Assembly (NCBI RefSeq): GCF_021606685.1
Contig: NZ_WKCB01000048.1
Span: 1-44,202, forward strand
Direction of reading: 5' to 3'
DNA from: Pseudomonas syringae
Lineage (GTDB): Bacteria; Pseudomonadota; Gammaproteobacteria; Pseudomonadales; Pseudomonadaceae
Length of the DNA: 44,202 nucleotides
A model generated the notes under the pieces. It did no database searches. It was not told the DNA's origin and saw nothing but the letters and a program-made list of their open reading frames with translations. This document shows positions 1 to 8,947 of the stretch, in pieces; the stretch's first letter is position 1, and each line of letters starts with the position of its first letter. The position numbers and the translations under genes are program-made.

Positions 1-45
1 GCTGTGTGGCGGATATCGTTTTCCAGCAAGAGCAGCCGTCTCAAT

Positions 46-729
46 TCAAATCAAAAAATAATCCCGGCCTTCGACCTGGCCCCGGCGCAGCGGGTTCCGC
101 GTGCAATAGGGCGCGTAGCCCGCATCGACGAAGCGGTACATCAAATGTTCGTCACGGCCGCTGGGGATGCCCAGGCGGGTGGTCTGGATAATCTGCGTAG
201 GCGCCTGGCCCACGTCTTCGACGTAGAGCAGTTCCTGGTCGAAGCGCTTGGCGTCCCACATCGGCACTTTCAGGCCCAGCGCTTTGCACAGCAGCGTCTG
301 CCCGGCGCAGAGTTTCTGCGAGGGGCGGGGGCTGCCGTCGGCGGCCGGGTTGTTCAATAACATCTGCGCCAGGCTCGCTGGGCCGGACACCTCGTCGACC
401 CACGGATAGGCCGACTTGATCAGCACGGCATTGCCCGGACCTTGCGCGCTGAAGTTCAGCGAGTCGCCGCCACGGGCGTAGTACATGTAGATATGGCCAC
501 CGTCCAGAAACAAAGCCTTACGCTTTTCTGTGTAGCCGAGTGAGGCGTGGCTGCCTTTTTCGGCCACGTAATAGGCTTCGGTTTCAATAATTCGCGCTGA
601 AAGCCAGGTATCGCCGACGCGATGGCGGATGACTTTGCCCAGCAATTCACGCGCAAGAATTTGCGCATCGCGGTCGAAGAAGCTGTCGGGCAGGGCGCTG
701 GCGGGGAGTTGCGGCGAAAAGCTGGACAT
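46..729 (-). CDS. mpg: DNA-3-methyladenine glycosylase (AAG/Mpg family)
   Basis: A base-excision repair enzyme that removes alkylated purines from DNA, leaving an abasic site. The 227-residue protein matches the AAG family along its length: IIETEAY near residues 47-53 holds the expected catalytic Glu (E49), followed by SHASLGYT, the GGHIYMYY strand and the GPGNAVLIK segment. I place the start at the ATG at 729. A GTG at 780 in the same frame would add 17 residues of unlikely composition, and neither start has a strong ribosome-binding site. The gene faces away from proA and stands alone at the window edge. Family assignment is confident; substrate range cannot be read from sequence. Confidence 0.93.
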   Translation of the reverse strand: MSSFSPQLPASALPDSFFDRDAQILARELLGKVIRHRVGDTWLSARIIETEAYYVAEKGSHASLGYTEKRKALFLDGGHIYMYYARGGDSLNFSAQGPGNAVLIKSAYPWVDEVSGPASLAQMLLNNPAADGSPRPSQKLCAGQTLLCKALGLKVPMWDAKRFDQELLYVEDVGQAPTQIIQTTRLGIPSGRDEHLMYRFVDAGYAPYCTRNPLRRGQVEGRDYFLI

Positions 730-863
730 GGCGGTCTGGGTAAATACGGCTAAATGTGACCGAATAATAACAACTCGCACCTTAATTACTGCTGAACCCC
801 AACTTTTTACAGTTCATTTCGACCATCCGCCCCTCACCGCTGTCAGTCGGGCGGCGTCACAGC

Positions 864-869
864 TATAAT
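864..869 (+). promoter_or_regulatory. Putative -10 element of the proA promoter
   Basis: A perfect TATAAT lies in the context GCTATAATCTGCCGC, 35 bases before the proA start codon. The expected -35 position (about 841-846) does not match TTGACA well. Seen directly: the hexamer and its spacing to the gene. Inferred: sigma-70 promoter use. Confidence 0.5.
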
Positions 870-903
870 CTGCCGCTTTCCTCTTTGCCAAGACTCCCTG
901 ACC

Positions 904-2169
904 ATGACTGAGTCCGTTCTTGACTACATGACCCGCCTGGGTCGCGCTGCCCGGCAGGCCTCGCGGTTGATCGCCCGCGCGAGCACCGCGCAGAAGAACC
1001 GTGCCCTGCTTGCGGCCGCCGACGCTCTGGATGCTTCGCGCTCCGAGCTGACCGCCGCCAACGAACTGGACCTGGCCAACGGTCGAGCCAATGGCCTGGA
1101 ACCGGCCCTGCTGGATCGCCTGGCGCTGACCCCGGCGCGTATCGACGACATGATCGAAGGCCTGCGTCAGGTGGCCAAGCTGCCTGACCCCATCGGTGAG
1201 ATCCGCGATATGCGCTACCTGCCGTCCGGCATCCAGGTCGGCAAGATGCGCGTGCCGCTGGGCGTGATCGGCATCATTTATGAGTCGCGCCCGAACGTGA
1301 CCATCGACGCTGCGAGCCTGTGCCTCAAGTCGGGCAACGCGACCATCCTGCGTGGCGGTTCCGAGGCGATCAATTCCAACCGCGCCATTGCCGCCTGCAT
1401 TCAGCAGGGCCTGGCCGTGGCCGAGTTGCCCGCCGAAGTGGTGCAAGTGGTGGAAACCACCGACCGCGCCGCCGTGGGCGCGCTGATCACCATGCCGGAA
1501 TTCGTCGACGTGATCGTGCCGCGTGGTGGCAAGAGCCTGATCGAACGCGTCAGCCGCGATGCCAAGGTGCCGGTCATCAAGCACCTGGACGGCGTGTGCC
1601 ACGTGTACATCGACATCGCTGCCGATATCGACAAGGCGATCCGCATCGCCGACAACGCCAAGACCCACCGCTACGCCCCGTGCAACACCATGGAAACCCT
1701 GTTGGTGCACGCTGGCATTGCCGAGCGCGTGCTGCCGCCGCTGGCTGCCATCTATCGCGACAAGGGCGTTGAGCTGCGCGGTTGCGAGCGTACCCGTGCG
1801 CTGCTGGGTGCGGACGTGATCGAGGCGACCGAGCTGGACTGGTACACCGAGTACACGGCGCCGATCCTGTCGATCAAGATTGTCGACGACCTGGACGAGG
1901 CCATCGAACACATCAACACCTACGGTTCCAAGCACACCGACGCTATTGTTTCCGAGCATTTCAGCGACGCCCGGCGCTTCCTCAACGAAGTGGATTCCGC
2001 TTCGGTGATGGTCAACGCCTCCACGCGTTTTGCCGACGGCTTCGAGTATGGCTTGGGCGCGGAGATCGGCATTTCCACCGACAAGCTCCACGCACGCGGC
2101 CCGGTTGGTCTCGAAGGCCTGACCAGCGAGAAGTACGTGGTGTTCGGCGACGGTCATGTGCGCACTTGA
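904..2169 (+). CDS. proA: Gamma-glutamyl phosphate reductase
   Basis: Catalyses the NADPH-dependent reduction of gamma-glutamyl phosphate to glutamate semialdehyde, the second step of proline synthesis, in the cytoplasm. The 421-residue length is normal for ProA. It carries the aldehyde-dehydrogenase-type fold signatures: the VIYESRPNVT-like segment near residue 127, KSGNATILRGG, VPRGGKSLI, and YAPCNTMETLL with the nucleophilic Cys at residue 260. The C-terminus ends in GPVGLEGLTSEKYVV, a ProA hallmark. Its TGA stop overlaps the nadD ATG by one base (TGATG), so translation of the two is probably coupled. It opens a long rightward gene run. Confidence 0.97.
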   Translation: MTESVLDYMTRLGRAARQASRLIARASTAQKNRALLAAADALDASRSELTAANELDLANGRANGLEPALLDRLALTPARIDDMIEGLRQVAKLPDPIGEIRDMRYLPSGIQVGKMRVPLGVIGIIYESRPNVTIDAASLCLKSGNATILRGGSEAINSNRAIAACIQQGLAVAELPAEVVQVVETTDRAAVGALITMPEFVDVIVPRGGKSLIERVSRDAKVPVIKHLDGVCHVYIDIAADIDKAIRIADNAKTHRYAPCNTMETLLVHAGIAERVLPPLAAIYRDKGVELRGCERTRALLGADVIEATELDWYTEYTAPILSIKIVDDLDEAIEHINTYGSKHTDAIVSEHFSDARRFLNEVDSASVMVNASTRFADGFEYGLGAEIGISTDKLHARGPVGLEGLTSEKYVVFGDGHVRT

Positions 2170-2813
2170 TGGCTAAACGCATCGGGCTGCTCGGCGGCAC
2201 CTTCGACCCCGTGCACATCGGCCATTTGCGCAGTGCCCTGGAAGTCGCGGACGCCCTTGGGCTGGATGAGTTGCGCGTGATGCCCAATGCGCGGCCGCCG
2301 CATCGCGACACGCCACAAGTGTCACCGCAACAGCGCCTCGAGATGGTGCGCCTTGCCGTAACCGGCATACCGCCGCTGGTGGTGGACGATCGTGAGCTCA
2401 AACGCGATAAACCGTCCTACACTGTCGACACCCTGGAACTGATGCGCGCCGAGTTGGCCGCGGACGACCAGTTGTTTCTGCTTTTGGGCTGGGACGCATT
2501 TTGCGGCCTGCCCTCTTGGCATCGCTGGGAGGAACTCCTCCAGCATTGCCACATCCTGGTTTTGCAACGCCCGGATGCCGACAGCGAACCGCCGGATGCC
2601 TTGCGCAACCTGCTGGCCGCGCGGTCGGTAAGTGACCCCTTGGCCCTGACCGGGCCGAACGGGAATATTGCATTCGTCTGGCAGACCCCGCTTGCGGTGT
2701 CTGCCACCCAGATCCGTCAACTGCTGGCCAGCGGTAAGTCGGTACGTTTCCTGGTGCCTGACGCGGTCCTGGCCTACATCGATGCGCACGGGCTTTACCG
2801 TGCGTCGAACTGA
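2169..2813 (+). CDS. nadD: Nicotinate-nucleotide adenylyltransferase
   Basis: Transfers AMP from ATP to nicotinate mononucleotide to make deamido-NAD, a step of NAD synthesis shared by the de novo and salvage routes. The 214-residue protein begins MAKRIGLLGG and has the nucleotidyltransferase motif GGTFDPVHIGHL at residues 9-20, plus the C-terminal SATQIRQLL element that matches the ISxTxxR-type phosphate-binding motif. The ATG overlaps the proA stop by one base. The longer open frame upstream lies inside proA in another frame and is not coding. nadD followed by rsfS and rlmH is a common bacterial order. Confidence 0.96.
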   Translation: MAKRIGLLGGTFDPVHIGHLRSALEVADALGLDELRVMPNARPPHRDTPQVSPQQRLEMVRLAVTGIPPLVVDDRELKRDKPSYTVDTLELMRAELAADDQLFLLLGWDAFCGLPSWHRWEELLQHCHILVLQRPDADSEPPDALRNLLAARSVSDPLALTGPNGNIAFVWQTPLAVSATQIRQLLASGKSVRFLVPDAVLAYIDAHGLYRASN

Positions 2814-2819
2814 AAAGGC

Positions 2820-2854
2820 GCGCTTGAACGCACGAACATTCGTGCAGCAAGCGC
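2820..2854 (+). promoter_or_regulatory. Two-tier hairpin in the nadD-rsfS gap
   Basis: In the 69-base gap, GCGCTTG (2820-2826) pairs with CAAGCGC (2848-2854), and inside it GCACGA (2830-2835) pairs with TCGTGC (2840-2845) around the loop ACAT. Small internal loops AAC and AG separate the two stems. No U-run follows, so it is not a standard intrinsic terminator. It could be an RNA-processing or attenuation element between the two genes; that is inference. Confidence 0.5.
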
Positions 2855-2882
2855 CCGAACATACGAGCAAAACGAGTTTTTT

Positions 2883-3377
2883 ATGACGAACAAAGACGTA
2901 AGCAAAGTTAAGCGCAAAGGCACGTTCAAAAGCGCGCCACTGCCGGTCGAAGCCCACGTTGGCCCGGAACTGGCTGGCGAAGAGCTGGTGAAAGTGGCCG
3001 TTGCCGCCCTGGAAGACGTTAAGGCTCAGGACATTCAAGTCCTGGACGTGCGCGACAAGCAGAGCATCACCGACTTCATGATCATCGCTACCGGTACCTC
3101 CAACCGCCAGATCGGCGCGATGCTGGACAAGGTTCGCGAAGCCGTCAAAGCCCAAGGCGTCAAGCCACTGGGTGAAGAAGGCAAGGGCGACAGCGACTGG
3201 GTGCTGCTGGACATGGACGACGTGATCGTTCACATGATGACTTCCAACGCCCGTCAGTTCTACGACCTGGAGCGTCTGTGGAAAGGCGCCGAGCAGAGCC
3301 GTGCCGCCGATGGCAAGCACCACAGCCCGGAAGTGGGCCACGCGCACTTCGACAAGCTGAACAAAGACCAGGAATAA
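2883..3377 (+). CDS. rsfS: Ribosomal silencing factor RsfS
   Basis: RsfS (Iojap/RsfA family) binds ribosomal protein L14 on the large subunit and blocks subunit joining, lowering translation in poor nutrition. The family core runs from about residue 34 (ELVKVAVAALEDVKAQDI) through TDFMIIATGTSNRQ to YDLERLW. At 164 residues the protein is longer than the E. coli form (about 105), with a charged N-terminal extension and a His-rich tail. The ATG at 2883 has no visible Shine-Dalgarno (preceded by GAGTTTTTT), while a GTG at 2988 has GAAGAG just upstream, so a shorter product is possible. I keep the longer start because the extension reads as plausible protein. Confidence 0.92.
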   Translation: MTNKDVSKVKRKGTFKSAPLPVEAHVGPELAGEELVKVAVAALEDVKAQDIQVLDVRDKQSITDFMIIATGTSNRQIGAMLDKVREAVKAQGVKPLGEEGKGDSDWVLLDMDDVIVHMMTSNARQFYDLERLWKGAEQSRAADGKHHSPEVGHAHFDKLNKDQE

Positions 3378-3386
3378 GGAACGGCT

Positions 3387-3854
3387 GTGCGCCTGCGTCT
3401 GATTGCTGTCGGTTCACGCATGCCCAAGTGGGTAGAAGAAGGCTGGCATGAATATGCCAAGCGTCTGCCCGCCGAGCTTTCGCTGGAACTGGTAGAGATA
3501 CCGCTCAATACCCGGGGCAAGAATGCCGATGTGGCGCGCTTTATCCATCAGGAAGGCGAAGCCATGCTGGCCAAGGTCGGCCCCAACGAGCGCATCGTCA
3601 CCCTCGAAGTGCACGGCAAGCCCTGGAGCACCGAGCAACTGGCGGTGGAACTGGATCGCTGGCGCCTGGATTCGCGTACGGTCAACTTCATGGTCGGTGG
3701 CCCCGAGGGGCTGGCGCCGGAAGTCTGTGCGCGGGCGGACCAGCGCTGGTCGCTGTCGGCGCTGACGTTGCCGCACCCGTTGGTAAGAATTCTGATCGGT
3801 GAACAGCTGTATCGCGCCTGGACAGTTCTGTCCGGGCACCCTTACCACAAATAA
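3387..3854 (+). CDS. rlmH: 23S rRNA (pseudouridine1915-N3)-methyltransferase
   Basis: RlmH is a small SPOUT-class methyltransferase that methylates pseudouridine 1915 in helix 69 of 23S rRNA, acting late on the assembled ribosome. The 155-residue length equals the E. coli protein. Seen: MRLRLIAVGSRMPKWVEEG at the N-terminus, FMVGGPEGL in the cofactor-binding knot, and SLSALTLPHPLVRILIGEQLYRAW followed by HPYHK at the end. Translation starts at a GTG at 3387, preceded by AAGGA. It lies 9 bases after rsfS and 15 before mrdA, so all are probably cotranscribed. Confidence 0.97.
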   Translation: MRLRLIAVGSRMPKWVEEGWHEYAKRLPAELSLELVEIPLNTRGKNADVARFIHQEGEAMLAKVGPNERIVTLEVHGKPWSTEQLAVELDRWRLDSRTVNFMVGGPEGLAPEVCARADQRWSLSALTLPHPLVRILIGEQLYRAWTVLSGHPYHK

Positions 3855-3869
3855 TCTGCGCCCCTCCCG

Positions 3870-5771
3870 ATGACCCAGCCGATCCGCATCAAGGACCACG
3901 AGAAAGACGCACGCCTGGTACGCGCTCGCGTGGTATTTGGTGCGTTTCTAGTGGTCGGGCTGATCGGCGTGCTGATTGCGCGCCTGTATTTCCTGCAGGT
4001 GATCCAGTACGACTATCACTCCACATTGTCGGAAAACAACCGGGTGCATGTGCAGCCGATTCCGCCGACCCGTGGGCTGATTTTCGACCGCAATGGCGTG
4101 GTGGTCGCGGACAACCGCCCCAGCTTCAGCCTGAGCATGACCCGCGAGCGTTCCGGCGACTGGCAGCAGATCCTCGATGTGATCGTCGAGGTGCTGCAGC
4201 TGACCCCGGAAGACCGGGTGATCTTCGAAAAACGCATGAAGCAGGGGCGCCGGCCCTTCGAGCCGGTGCCGATCCTGTTTGAGCTGACCGAAGAGCAGAT
4301 CGCGCGGATCGCAGTGAACCAGTTCCGCCTGCCGGGTGTGGAAGTGGTGGCGCAGTTGGTGCGCCATTACCCGCAAGGGCCGCATTTTGCGCACTCCGTC
4401 GGTTACATGGGGCGCATCAACGAGAAAGAGCTGAAAAGCCTCGATCCGGTCAATTACAGCGGCACCCACCACATCGGCAAAACCGGCATCGAGCGTTTCT
4501 ACGAGCCCGAGCTGCACGGCCAGGTGGGTTACGAAGAGGTCGAGACCAACGCCCGTGGCCGCGTGCTGCGGGTGCTCAAGCGCACCGACCCGGTACCGGG
4601 CAAGGACATCGTGCTGAGCCTGGACATCAAGCTGCAGGAAGCAGCCGAGATGGCCTTGGGCGGTCGACGTGGCGCCGTGGTGGCACTGGACCCGAAAACC
4701 GGCGAAGTGCTGGCGATGGTCAGCCAACCGAGTTTCGACCCCAACCTGTTCGTGACCGGCATCAGCTTCAAGGCGTACGCCGAGCTGCGCGATTCCATCG
4801 ACCGCCCGTTGTTCAACCGCGTACTGCGCGGCCTTTATCCGCCGGGGTCGACGATCAAACCGGCGGTGGCGATTGCCGGCCTGGACGCGGGTGTGGTCAC
4901 GGCCTCCAGCCGTGTGTTCGACCCGGGCTACTACATGCTGCCCAACTACGATCACAAATACCGTAACTGGAACCGCACCGGTGACGGCTATGTCGATTTG
5001 GACACCGCGATCATGCGCTCCAACGACACCTATTTTTACGACCTGGCCCATAAGCTCGGCATCGACCGCTTGTCGGCTTATATGGGCAAATTCGGCCTGG
5101 GGCAAAAAGTCTCCCTGGACATGTTCGAAGAGTCCCCTGGCCTGATGCCATCGCGTGAGTGGAAGCGTGCGACCCGTCGACAGGCGTGGTTCCCGGGCGA
5201 AACCCTGATTCTCGGGATTGGCCAGGGTTATATGCAGGCCACGCCTTTGCAGCTGGCCCAGGCCACGGCGTTGGTGGCCAATAAAGGTATCTGGAATCGC
5301 CCGCACCTGGCCAAGACTGTCGAAGGCGAGCGGCCTGTGGATGAAAACCCGATCCCCGACATCGTGCTGCGCGACCCGTCCGACTGGACCAAGGTCAACC
5401 ACGGCATGCAGCAGGTAATGCACGGTGCACGTGGCACGGCACGCAAGGCGGCGATCGGCGCGCAATACCGGATCGCCGGCAAGAGCGGTACGGCCCAGGT
5501 GGTCGCGATCAAGCAGGGCGAGAAATACGACCGCTCCAAGGTTCAGGAGCGCCACCGTGACCACGCCTTGTTTGTCGGCTTTGCCCCGGCGGACGACCCG
5601 AAAATCGTGGTGGCGGTGATGGTCGAGAACGGCGAGTCCGGCTCCGGCGTCGCCGCCCCCGTGGTGCGCCAAGTGATGGACGCCTGGCTGTTGGCCGACG
5701 ACGGCAGGCTCAAGCCCGAATATGGCGGCCCCCCTTCAAGCACCACCGAGGTTACGGCCAGTGAAGAGTAA
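3870..5771 (+). CDS. mrdA: Peptidoglycan D,D-transpeptidase PBP2
   Basis: The class B penicillin-binding protein of the elongasome; it cross-links new peptidoglycan made with RodA and sets rod shape. The 633-residue protein has a short cytoplasmic N-terminus, one membrane segment at about residues 21-41, a dimerisation domain starting near PPTRGLIFDRNG, and a transpeptidase domain with the three active-site motifs: STIK with nucleophile Ser327, SND at 384-386 (the SxD form found in PBP2), and KSGT at 538-541. rodA follows at once, the usual pairing. P. aeruginosa names it pbpA. Confidence 0.97.
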   Translation: MTQPIRIKDHEKDARLVRARVVFGAFLVVGLIGVLIARLYFLQVIQYDYHSTLSENNRVHVQPIPPTRGLIFDRNGVVVADNRPSFSLSMTRERSGDWQQILDVIVEVLQLTPEDRVIFEKRMKQGRRPFEPVPILFELTEEQIARIAVNQFRLPGVEVVAQLVRHYPQGPHFAHSVGYMGRINEKELKSLDPVNYSGTHHIGKTGIERFYEPELHGQVGYEEVETNARGRVLRVLKRTDPVPGKDIVLSLDIKLQEAAEMALGGRRGAVVALDPKTGEVLAMVSQPSFDPNLFVTGISFKAYAELRDSIDRPLFNRVLRGLYPPGSTIKPAVAIAGLDAGVVTASSRVFDPGYYMLPNYDHKYRNWNRTGDGYVDLDTAIMRSNDTYFYDLAHKLGIDRLSAYMGKFGLGQKVSLDMFEESPGLMPSREWKRATRRQAWFPGETLILGIGQGYMQATPLQLAQATALVANKGIWNRPHLAKTVEGERPVDENPIPDIVLRDPSDWTKVNHGMQQVMHGARGTARKAAIGAQYRIAGKSGTAQVVAIKQGEKYDRSKVQERHRDHALFVGFAPADDPKIVVAVMVENGESGSGVAAPVVRQVMDAWLLADDGRLKPEYGGPPSSTTEVTASEE

Positions 5772-5802
5772 TTTTGACCGCATCCTCTCCAGCGAGGATG
5801 TG

Positions 5803-6906
5803 ATGCGTCGCCGCGCGACGTTACTGCAGCGCATGCACATTGATGGCCCGCTATTGATTCTGTTGCTGACCCTGGCGGCCGGCAGCCTGTTCGTGCTGTA
5901 TTCGGCCAGCGGCAAGAACTGGGATTTGCTGATCAAGCAGGCGTCCTCGTTCGGCCTGGGCCTGTTGTCGATGGTGGTGATCGCCCAGCTGGAACCGCGT
6001 TTCATGGCGCGCTGGGTGCCGCTCGGCTACGTCGCCGGGGTGTTGCTGCTGGTGGTGGTCGACGTGATGGGCCACAACGCCATGGGCGCGACCCGCTGGA
6101 TCAATATTCCGGGGGTGATTCGCTTCCAGCCGTCGGAATTCATGAAGATCCTGATGCCCGCGACCATCGCCTGGTACCTGTCCAAGCGCACCTTGCCGCC
6201 GCAGCTCAAGCATGTGGGCATCAGCCTGATCCTGATCGGCGTGCCGTTCATCCTGATCGTGCGCCAGCCCGACCTTGGCACCTCGCTGCTGATTCTGGCC
6301 GGCGGTGCGTTCGTGCTGTTTATGGGCGGGTTGCGCTGGCGCTGGATCCTCAGCGTGCTGGCGGCCGCCGTGCCGGTGGCCGTGGCCATGTGGTTCTTCT
6401 TTATGCACGACTACCAGAAGCAGCGGATCCTGACCTTCCTCGACCCGGAAAGTGACCCGCTTGGCACCGGCTGGAACATCATCCAGTCGAAGGCGGCCAT
6501 CGGTTCCGGCGGAGTATTTGGTAAGGGCTGGTTACTGGGCACGCAGTCGCATTTGGACTTTTTGCCCGAGAGCCACACCGACTTCATTATTGCGGTACTG
6601 GGCGAAGAGTTCGGCCTGGTGGGCATTTGCGCGCTGTTGCTGATTTATCTGCTGTTGATTGGGCGCGGGTTGGTGATCACCGCACAGGCGCAAACCTTGT
6701 TCGGCAAATTGCTCGCCGGTAGCTTGACCATGACTTTTTTTGTTTACGTTTTCGTCAACATCGGTATGGTCAGTGGCCTGCTGCCGGTGGTTGGGGTGCC
6801 GTTGCCGTTCATTAGCTACGGCGGAACTTCGCTGGTGACATTGCTGTCAGCGTTTGGGGTTTTGATGTCGATTCATACGCATCGCAAATGGATCGCACAG
6901 GTTTGA
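5803..6906 (+). CDS. rodA: Peptidoglycan glycosyltransferase RodA
   Basis: A SEDS-family polymerase that extends glycan strands from lipid II and partners PBP2. The 367-residue protein is highly hydrophobic with about ten membrane segments. SEDS signatures include ATRWINIPGVIRFQPSEFMK, RQPDLGTSLLIL, the loop SHTDFIIAVLGEEFGL and the C-terminal VPLPFISYGGTSLV. I chose the ATG at 5803, which has GAGG five bases upstream and begins MRRRATLLQR; a GTG at 5761, overlapping the mrdA stop, would add 14 residues and cannot be excluded. Confidence 0.95.
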   Translation: MRRRATLLQRMHIDGPLLILLLTLAAGSLFVLYSASGKNWDLLIKQASSFGLGLLSMVVIAQLEPRFMARWVPLGYVAGVLLLVVVDVMGHNAMGATRWINIPGVIRFQPSEFMKILMPATIAWYLSKRTLPPQLKHVGISLILIGVPFILIVRQPDLGTSLLILAGGAFVLFMGGLRWRWILSVLAAAVPVAVAMWFFFMHDYQKQRILTFLDPESDPLGTGWNIIQSKAAIGSGGVFGKGWLLGTQSHLDFLPESHTDFIIAVLGEEFGLVGICALLLIYLLLIGRGLVITAQAQTLFGKLLAGSLTMTFFVYVFVNIGMVSGLLPVVGVPLPFISYGGTSLVTLLSAFGVLMSIHTHRKWIAQV

Positions 6907-6917
6907 ATAAGGTGAAG

Positions 6918-7934
6918 ATGTCAATGCAAGTAATGCGCGGCTGGGCGACTCGGCACGCGTCCTGGATGGGCCTGATTGGGCTGCTGGGCGCGACGCAAGA
7001 GGCGCAGGCCGGTGACTACGATGGTTCACCCCAGGTCGCCGAATTTGTCGGTGAAATGACCCGCGACTACGGTTTTGCCGGTGAACAGCTGATGGGCGTG
7101 TTTCGCGAAGCCCAGAAAAAGCAGGCGATCCTCGACGCCATCTCGCGCCCCGCCGAGCGCGTGAAACAGTGGAAAGAATACCGCCCGATGTTCCTCACCG
7201 ACGCCCGCGTGGCCCGGGGCGTGGACTTCTGGCGCCAGCACGAGGCGGTACTGGCCCGCGCCGAGCAGGAATACGGCGTACCGGCCCAGGTGATCGTCGC
7301 GATTATCGGCATTGAAACCTTTTACGGGCGCAACACCGGCAGCTACCGGGTGATCGACGCCTTGTCGACCTTGGGCTTCGATTACCCGCCGCGCGCCGAC
7401 TTCTTCCGCAAGGAGCTGCGCGAATTCCTGCTGCTGGCCCGCGAAGAACAAGTCGACCCGCTGAGCCTCAAGGGTTCGTACGCCGGGGCGATGGGCTTGC
7501 CGCAGTTCATGCCGAGCAGCTTTCGCGCGTATGCGGTGGATTTCGACGGTGACGGCCACATCAATATCTGGAGCAACCCGGACGACGCGATCGGCAGTGT
7601 GGCCAGCTACTTCAAGCGCCACGGCTGGATGGCCGGTGAACCGGTGGTGCTGCGCGCCGAGGTCAGCGGGGAGCGTGCCGATGAAGGCCTGACCCAGGGT
7701 ATCGAACCGGCCAAGACGGTCGGGGAGTTGCGGGCGTTGGGCTGGTCGAGTCAGAATGCGCCACGCGATGAGATGCCGGTCACGGCATTCCGCCTCGAAG
7801 GTGAAAACGGCCCTGAATACTGGATGGGCCTGAAGAATTTCTACGCAATCACGCGTTATAACCGCAGTGTGATGTACGCCATGGCCGTGCATCAGCTGTC
7901 AGACATGCTGGTCCAAGCACGGGGCAACAAGTAA
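6918..7934 (+). CDS. mltB: Lytic murein transglycosylase B (SltB1/MltB family)
   Basis: A family 3 lytic transglycosylase that cleaves the MurNAc-GlcNAc bond, forming 1,6-anhydroMurNAc ends. With the ATG at 6918 (AAGG five bases upstream) it has 338 residues. An N-terminal hydrophobic signal ends near residue 31 (ATQEAQAGDYDG); there is no lipobox Cys, unlike E. coli MltB, so it is probably soluble in the periplasm, like the P. aeruginosa SltB1 encoded at what I recall as the same place. Motifs: IIGIETFYGRNTG with catalytic Glu133, then GSYAGAMGLPQFMPSS and DFDGDGHINIW, a Ca-binding-like loop. It overlaps rlpA by one base. Confidence 0.95.
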   Translation: MSMQVMRGWATRHASWMGLIGLLGATQEAQAGDYDGSPQVAEFVGEMTRDYGFAGEQLMGVFREAQKKQAILDAISRPAERVKQWKEYRPMFLTDARVARGVDFWRQHEAVLARAEQEYGVPAQVIVAIIGIETFYGRNTGSYRVIDALSTLGFDYPPRADFFRKELREFLLLAREEQVDPLSLKGSYAGAMGLPQFMPSSFRAYAVDFDGDGHINIWSNPDDAIGSVASYFKRHGWMAGEPVVLRAEVSGERADEGLTQGIEPAKTVGELRALGWSSQNAPRDEMPVTAFRLEGENGPEYWMGLKNFYAITRYNRSVMYAMAVHQLSDMLVQARGNK

Positions 7935-8932
7935 TGCGGGCATCGCCGTTCAATCAACCGCTCAAGCTGGTGGCGTTCGCCGCGTTGTCCCTGCTGGTCG
8001 TCAGTTGTTCCACCAGCCGTGGTCCGGCGCCCAAGTCCGGCGGCACGGCCGTGCGGTCCCAGCCGGGGCTGGACATCAACCGCGCGCACAAAGACGGCGC
8101 GCCGTGGTGGGATGTCGACGTGTCGAAGATCCCGGACGCTACGCCAACCCTGCACACCGGTCCGTACAAGGCCAACCCCTATACCGTGCTGGGCAAGAGC
8201 TACTTCCCGTTGCAGGAGTCCAAGACTTACGTGCAATCGGGCACGGCGTCCTGGTACGGCACCAAGTTCCATGGCCAGAACACCGCCAACGGCGAAGTGT
8301 ATGACCTGTATGGCATGAGCGCGGCGCACAAGACCTTGCCGCTGCCCAGCTATGTACGCGTGACCAACCTGGACAACAACCGCACGGTGATCCTGCGCGT
8401 CAACGACCGTGGGCCGTTCTATTCGGACCGGATCATCGACTTGTCCTACGCCGCCGCGAAGAAACTCGGTTACGCCGAAACCGGCACCGCGCGCGTCAAG
8501 GTCGAAGGTATCGACCCTGCGCAGTATTGGGCGCAGCGTGGCAAGCCGGCGCCGTTGATGCTCAACGAGCCGCAAACCCAGCAGCCGCAAGTGACCGCGT
8601 CGACCGGCAAGATCGAACAGTGGACGCCGCCGCCGGCGCAGCACGCACCGGACACCGTCGTGGTCCCGCATGCAGCGCCTGGCGCGTCTACAGTGGGCGG
8701 TCAGTACCTGCAGGTGGGCGCTTTCGCCAACCCGGATGCGGCAGAACTGTTAAGGTCCAAGCTCAGCGGCATGGTCAACGCGCCGGTTTTCATCAGTTCC
8801 ATCGTGCGTAACCAGCAGACCCTGCACCGTGTGCGCATGGGCCCGATCAGCTCGCCGAGCGAAGTCGCGCAAGTACAGAACAGCGTGCGCCTGGCCAACC
8901 TGGGGCAACCCAGCGTGGTCACCGCCGAATAA
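7934..8932 (+). CDS. rlpA: Septal ring lytic transglycosylase RlpA (lipoprotein, SPOR domain)
   Basis: In P. aeruginosa RlpA is an outer-membrane lipoprotein that cuts glycan strands lacking stem peptides at the division site. The 332-residue protein has a signal ending LLVVSCS (lipobox Cys), a double-psi beta-barrel at roughly residues 100-195 with TANGE, AAHKTLP and NDRGPF holding the expected catalytic Glu, His and Asp, a Gln/Pro-rich linker, and a C-terminal SPOR domain (QYLQVGAFANPDAAELL onward) that binds denuded glycan. The ATG overlaps the mltB stop (TAATG), implying coupled translation. Confidence 0.96.
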   Translation: MRASPFNQPLKLVAFAALSLLVVSCSTSRGPAPKSGGTAVRSQPGLDINRAHKDGAPWWDVDVSKIPDATPTLHTGPYKANPYTVLGKSYFPLQESKTYVQSGTASWYGTKFHGQNTANGEVYDLYGMSAAHKTLPLPSYVRVTNLDNNRTVILRVNDRGPFYSDRIIDLSYAAAKKLGYAETGTARVKVEGIDPAQYWAQRGKPAPLMLNEPQTQQPQVTASTGKIEQWTPPPAQHAPDTVVVPHAAPGASTVGGQYLQVGAFANPDAAELLRSKLSGMVNAPVFISSIVRNQQTLHRVRMGPISSPSEVAQVQNSVRLANLGQPSVVTAE

Positions 8933-8947
8933 TAAAGCATTGATGGT

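Noticed and set aside
814..2157. 447-codon minus-strand open frame across proA
   Set aside because: Shadow frame of proA with His/Asp/Val-rich sequence and no domain.
3948..5672. 574-codon minus-strand open frame across mrdA
   Set aside because: Shadow frame of a high-GC gene. It is rich in His/Gln/Arg/Asp with no recognisable domain, while mrdA has all its motifs.
5722..5802. Longer N-termini for rodA starting inside mrdA
   Set aside because: The ATG at 5803 has a proper Shine-Dalgarno and gives the usual RodA length; the extra residues are not membrane-like. The GTG at 5761 remains a minor alternative.
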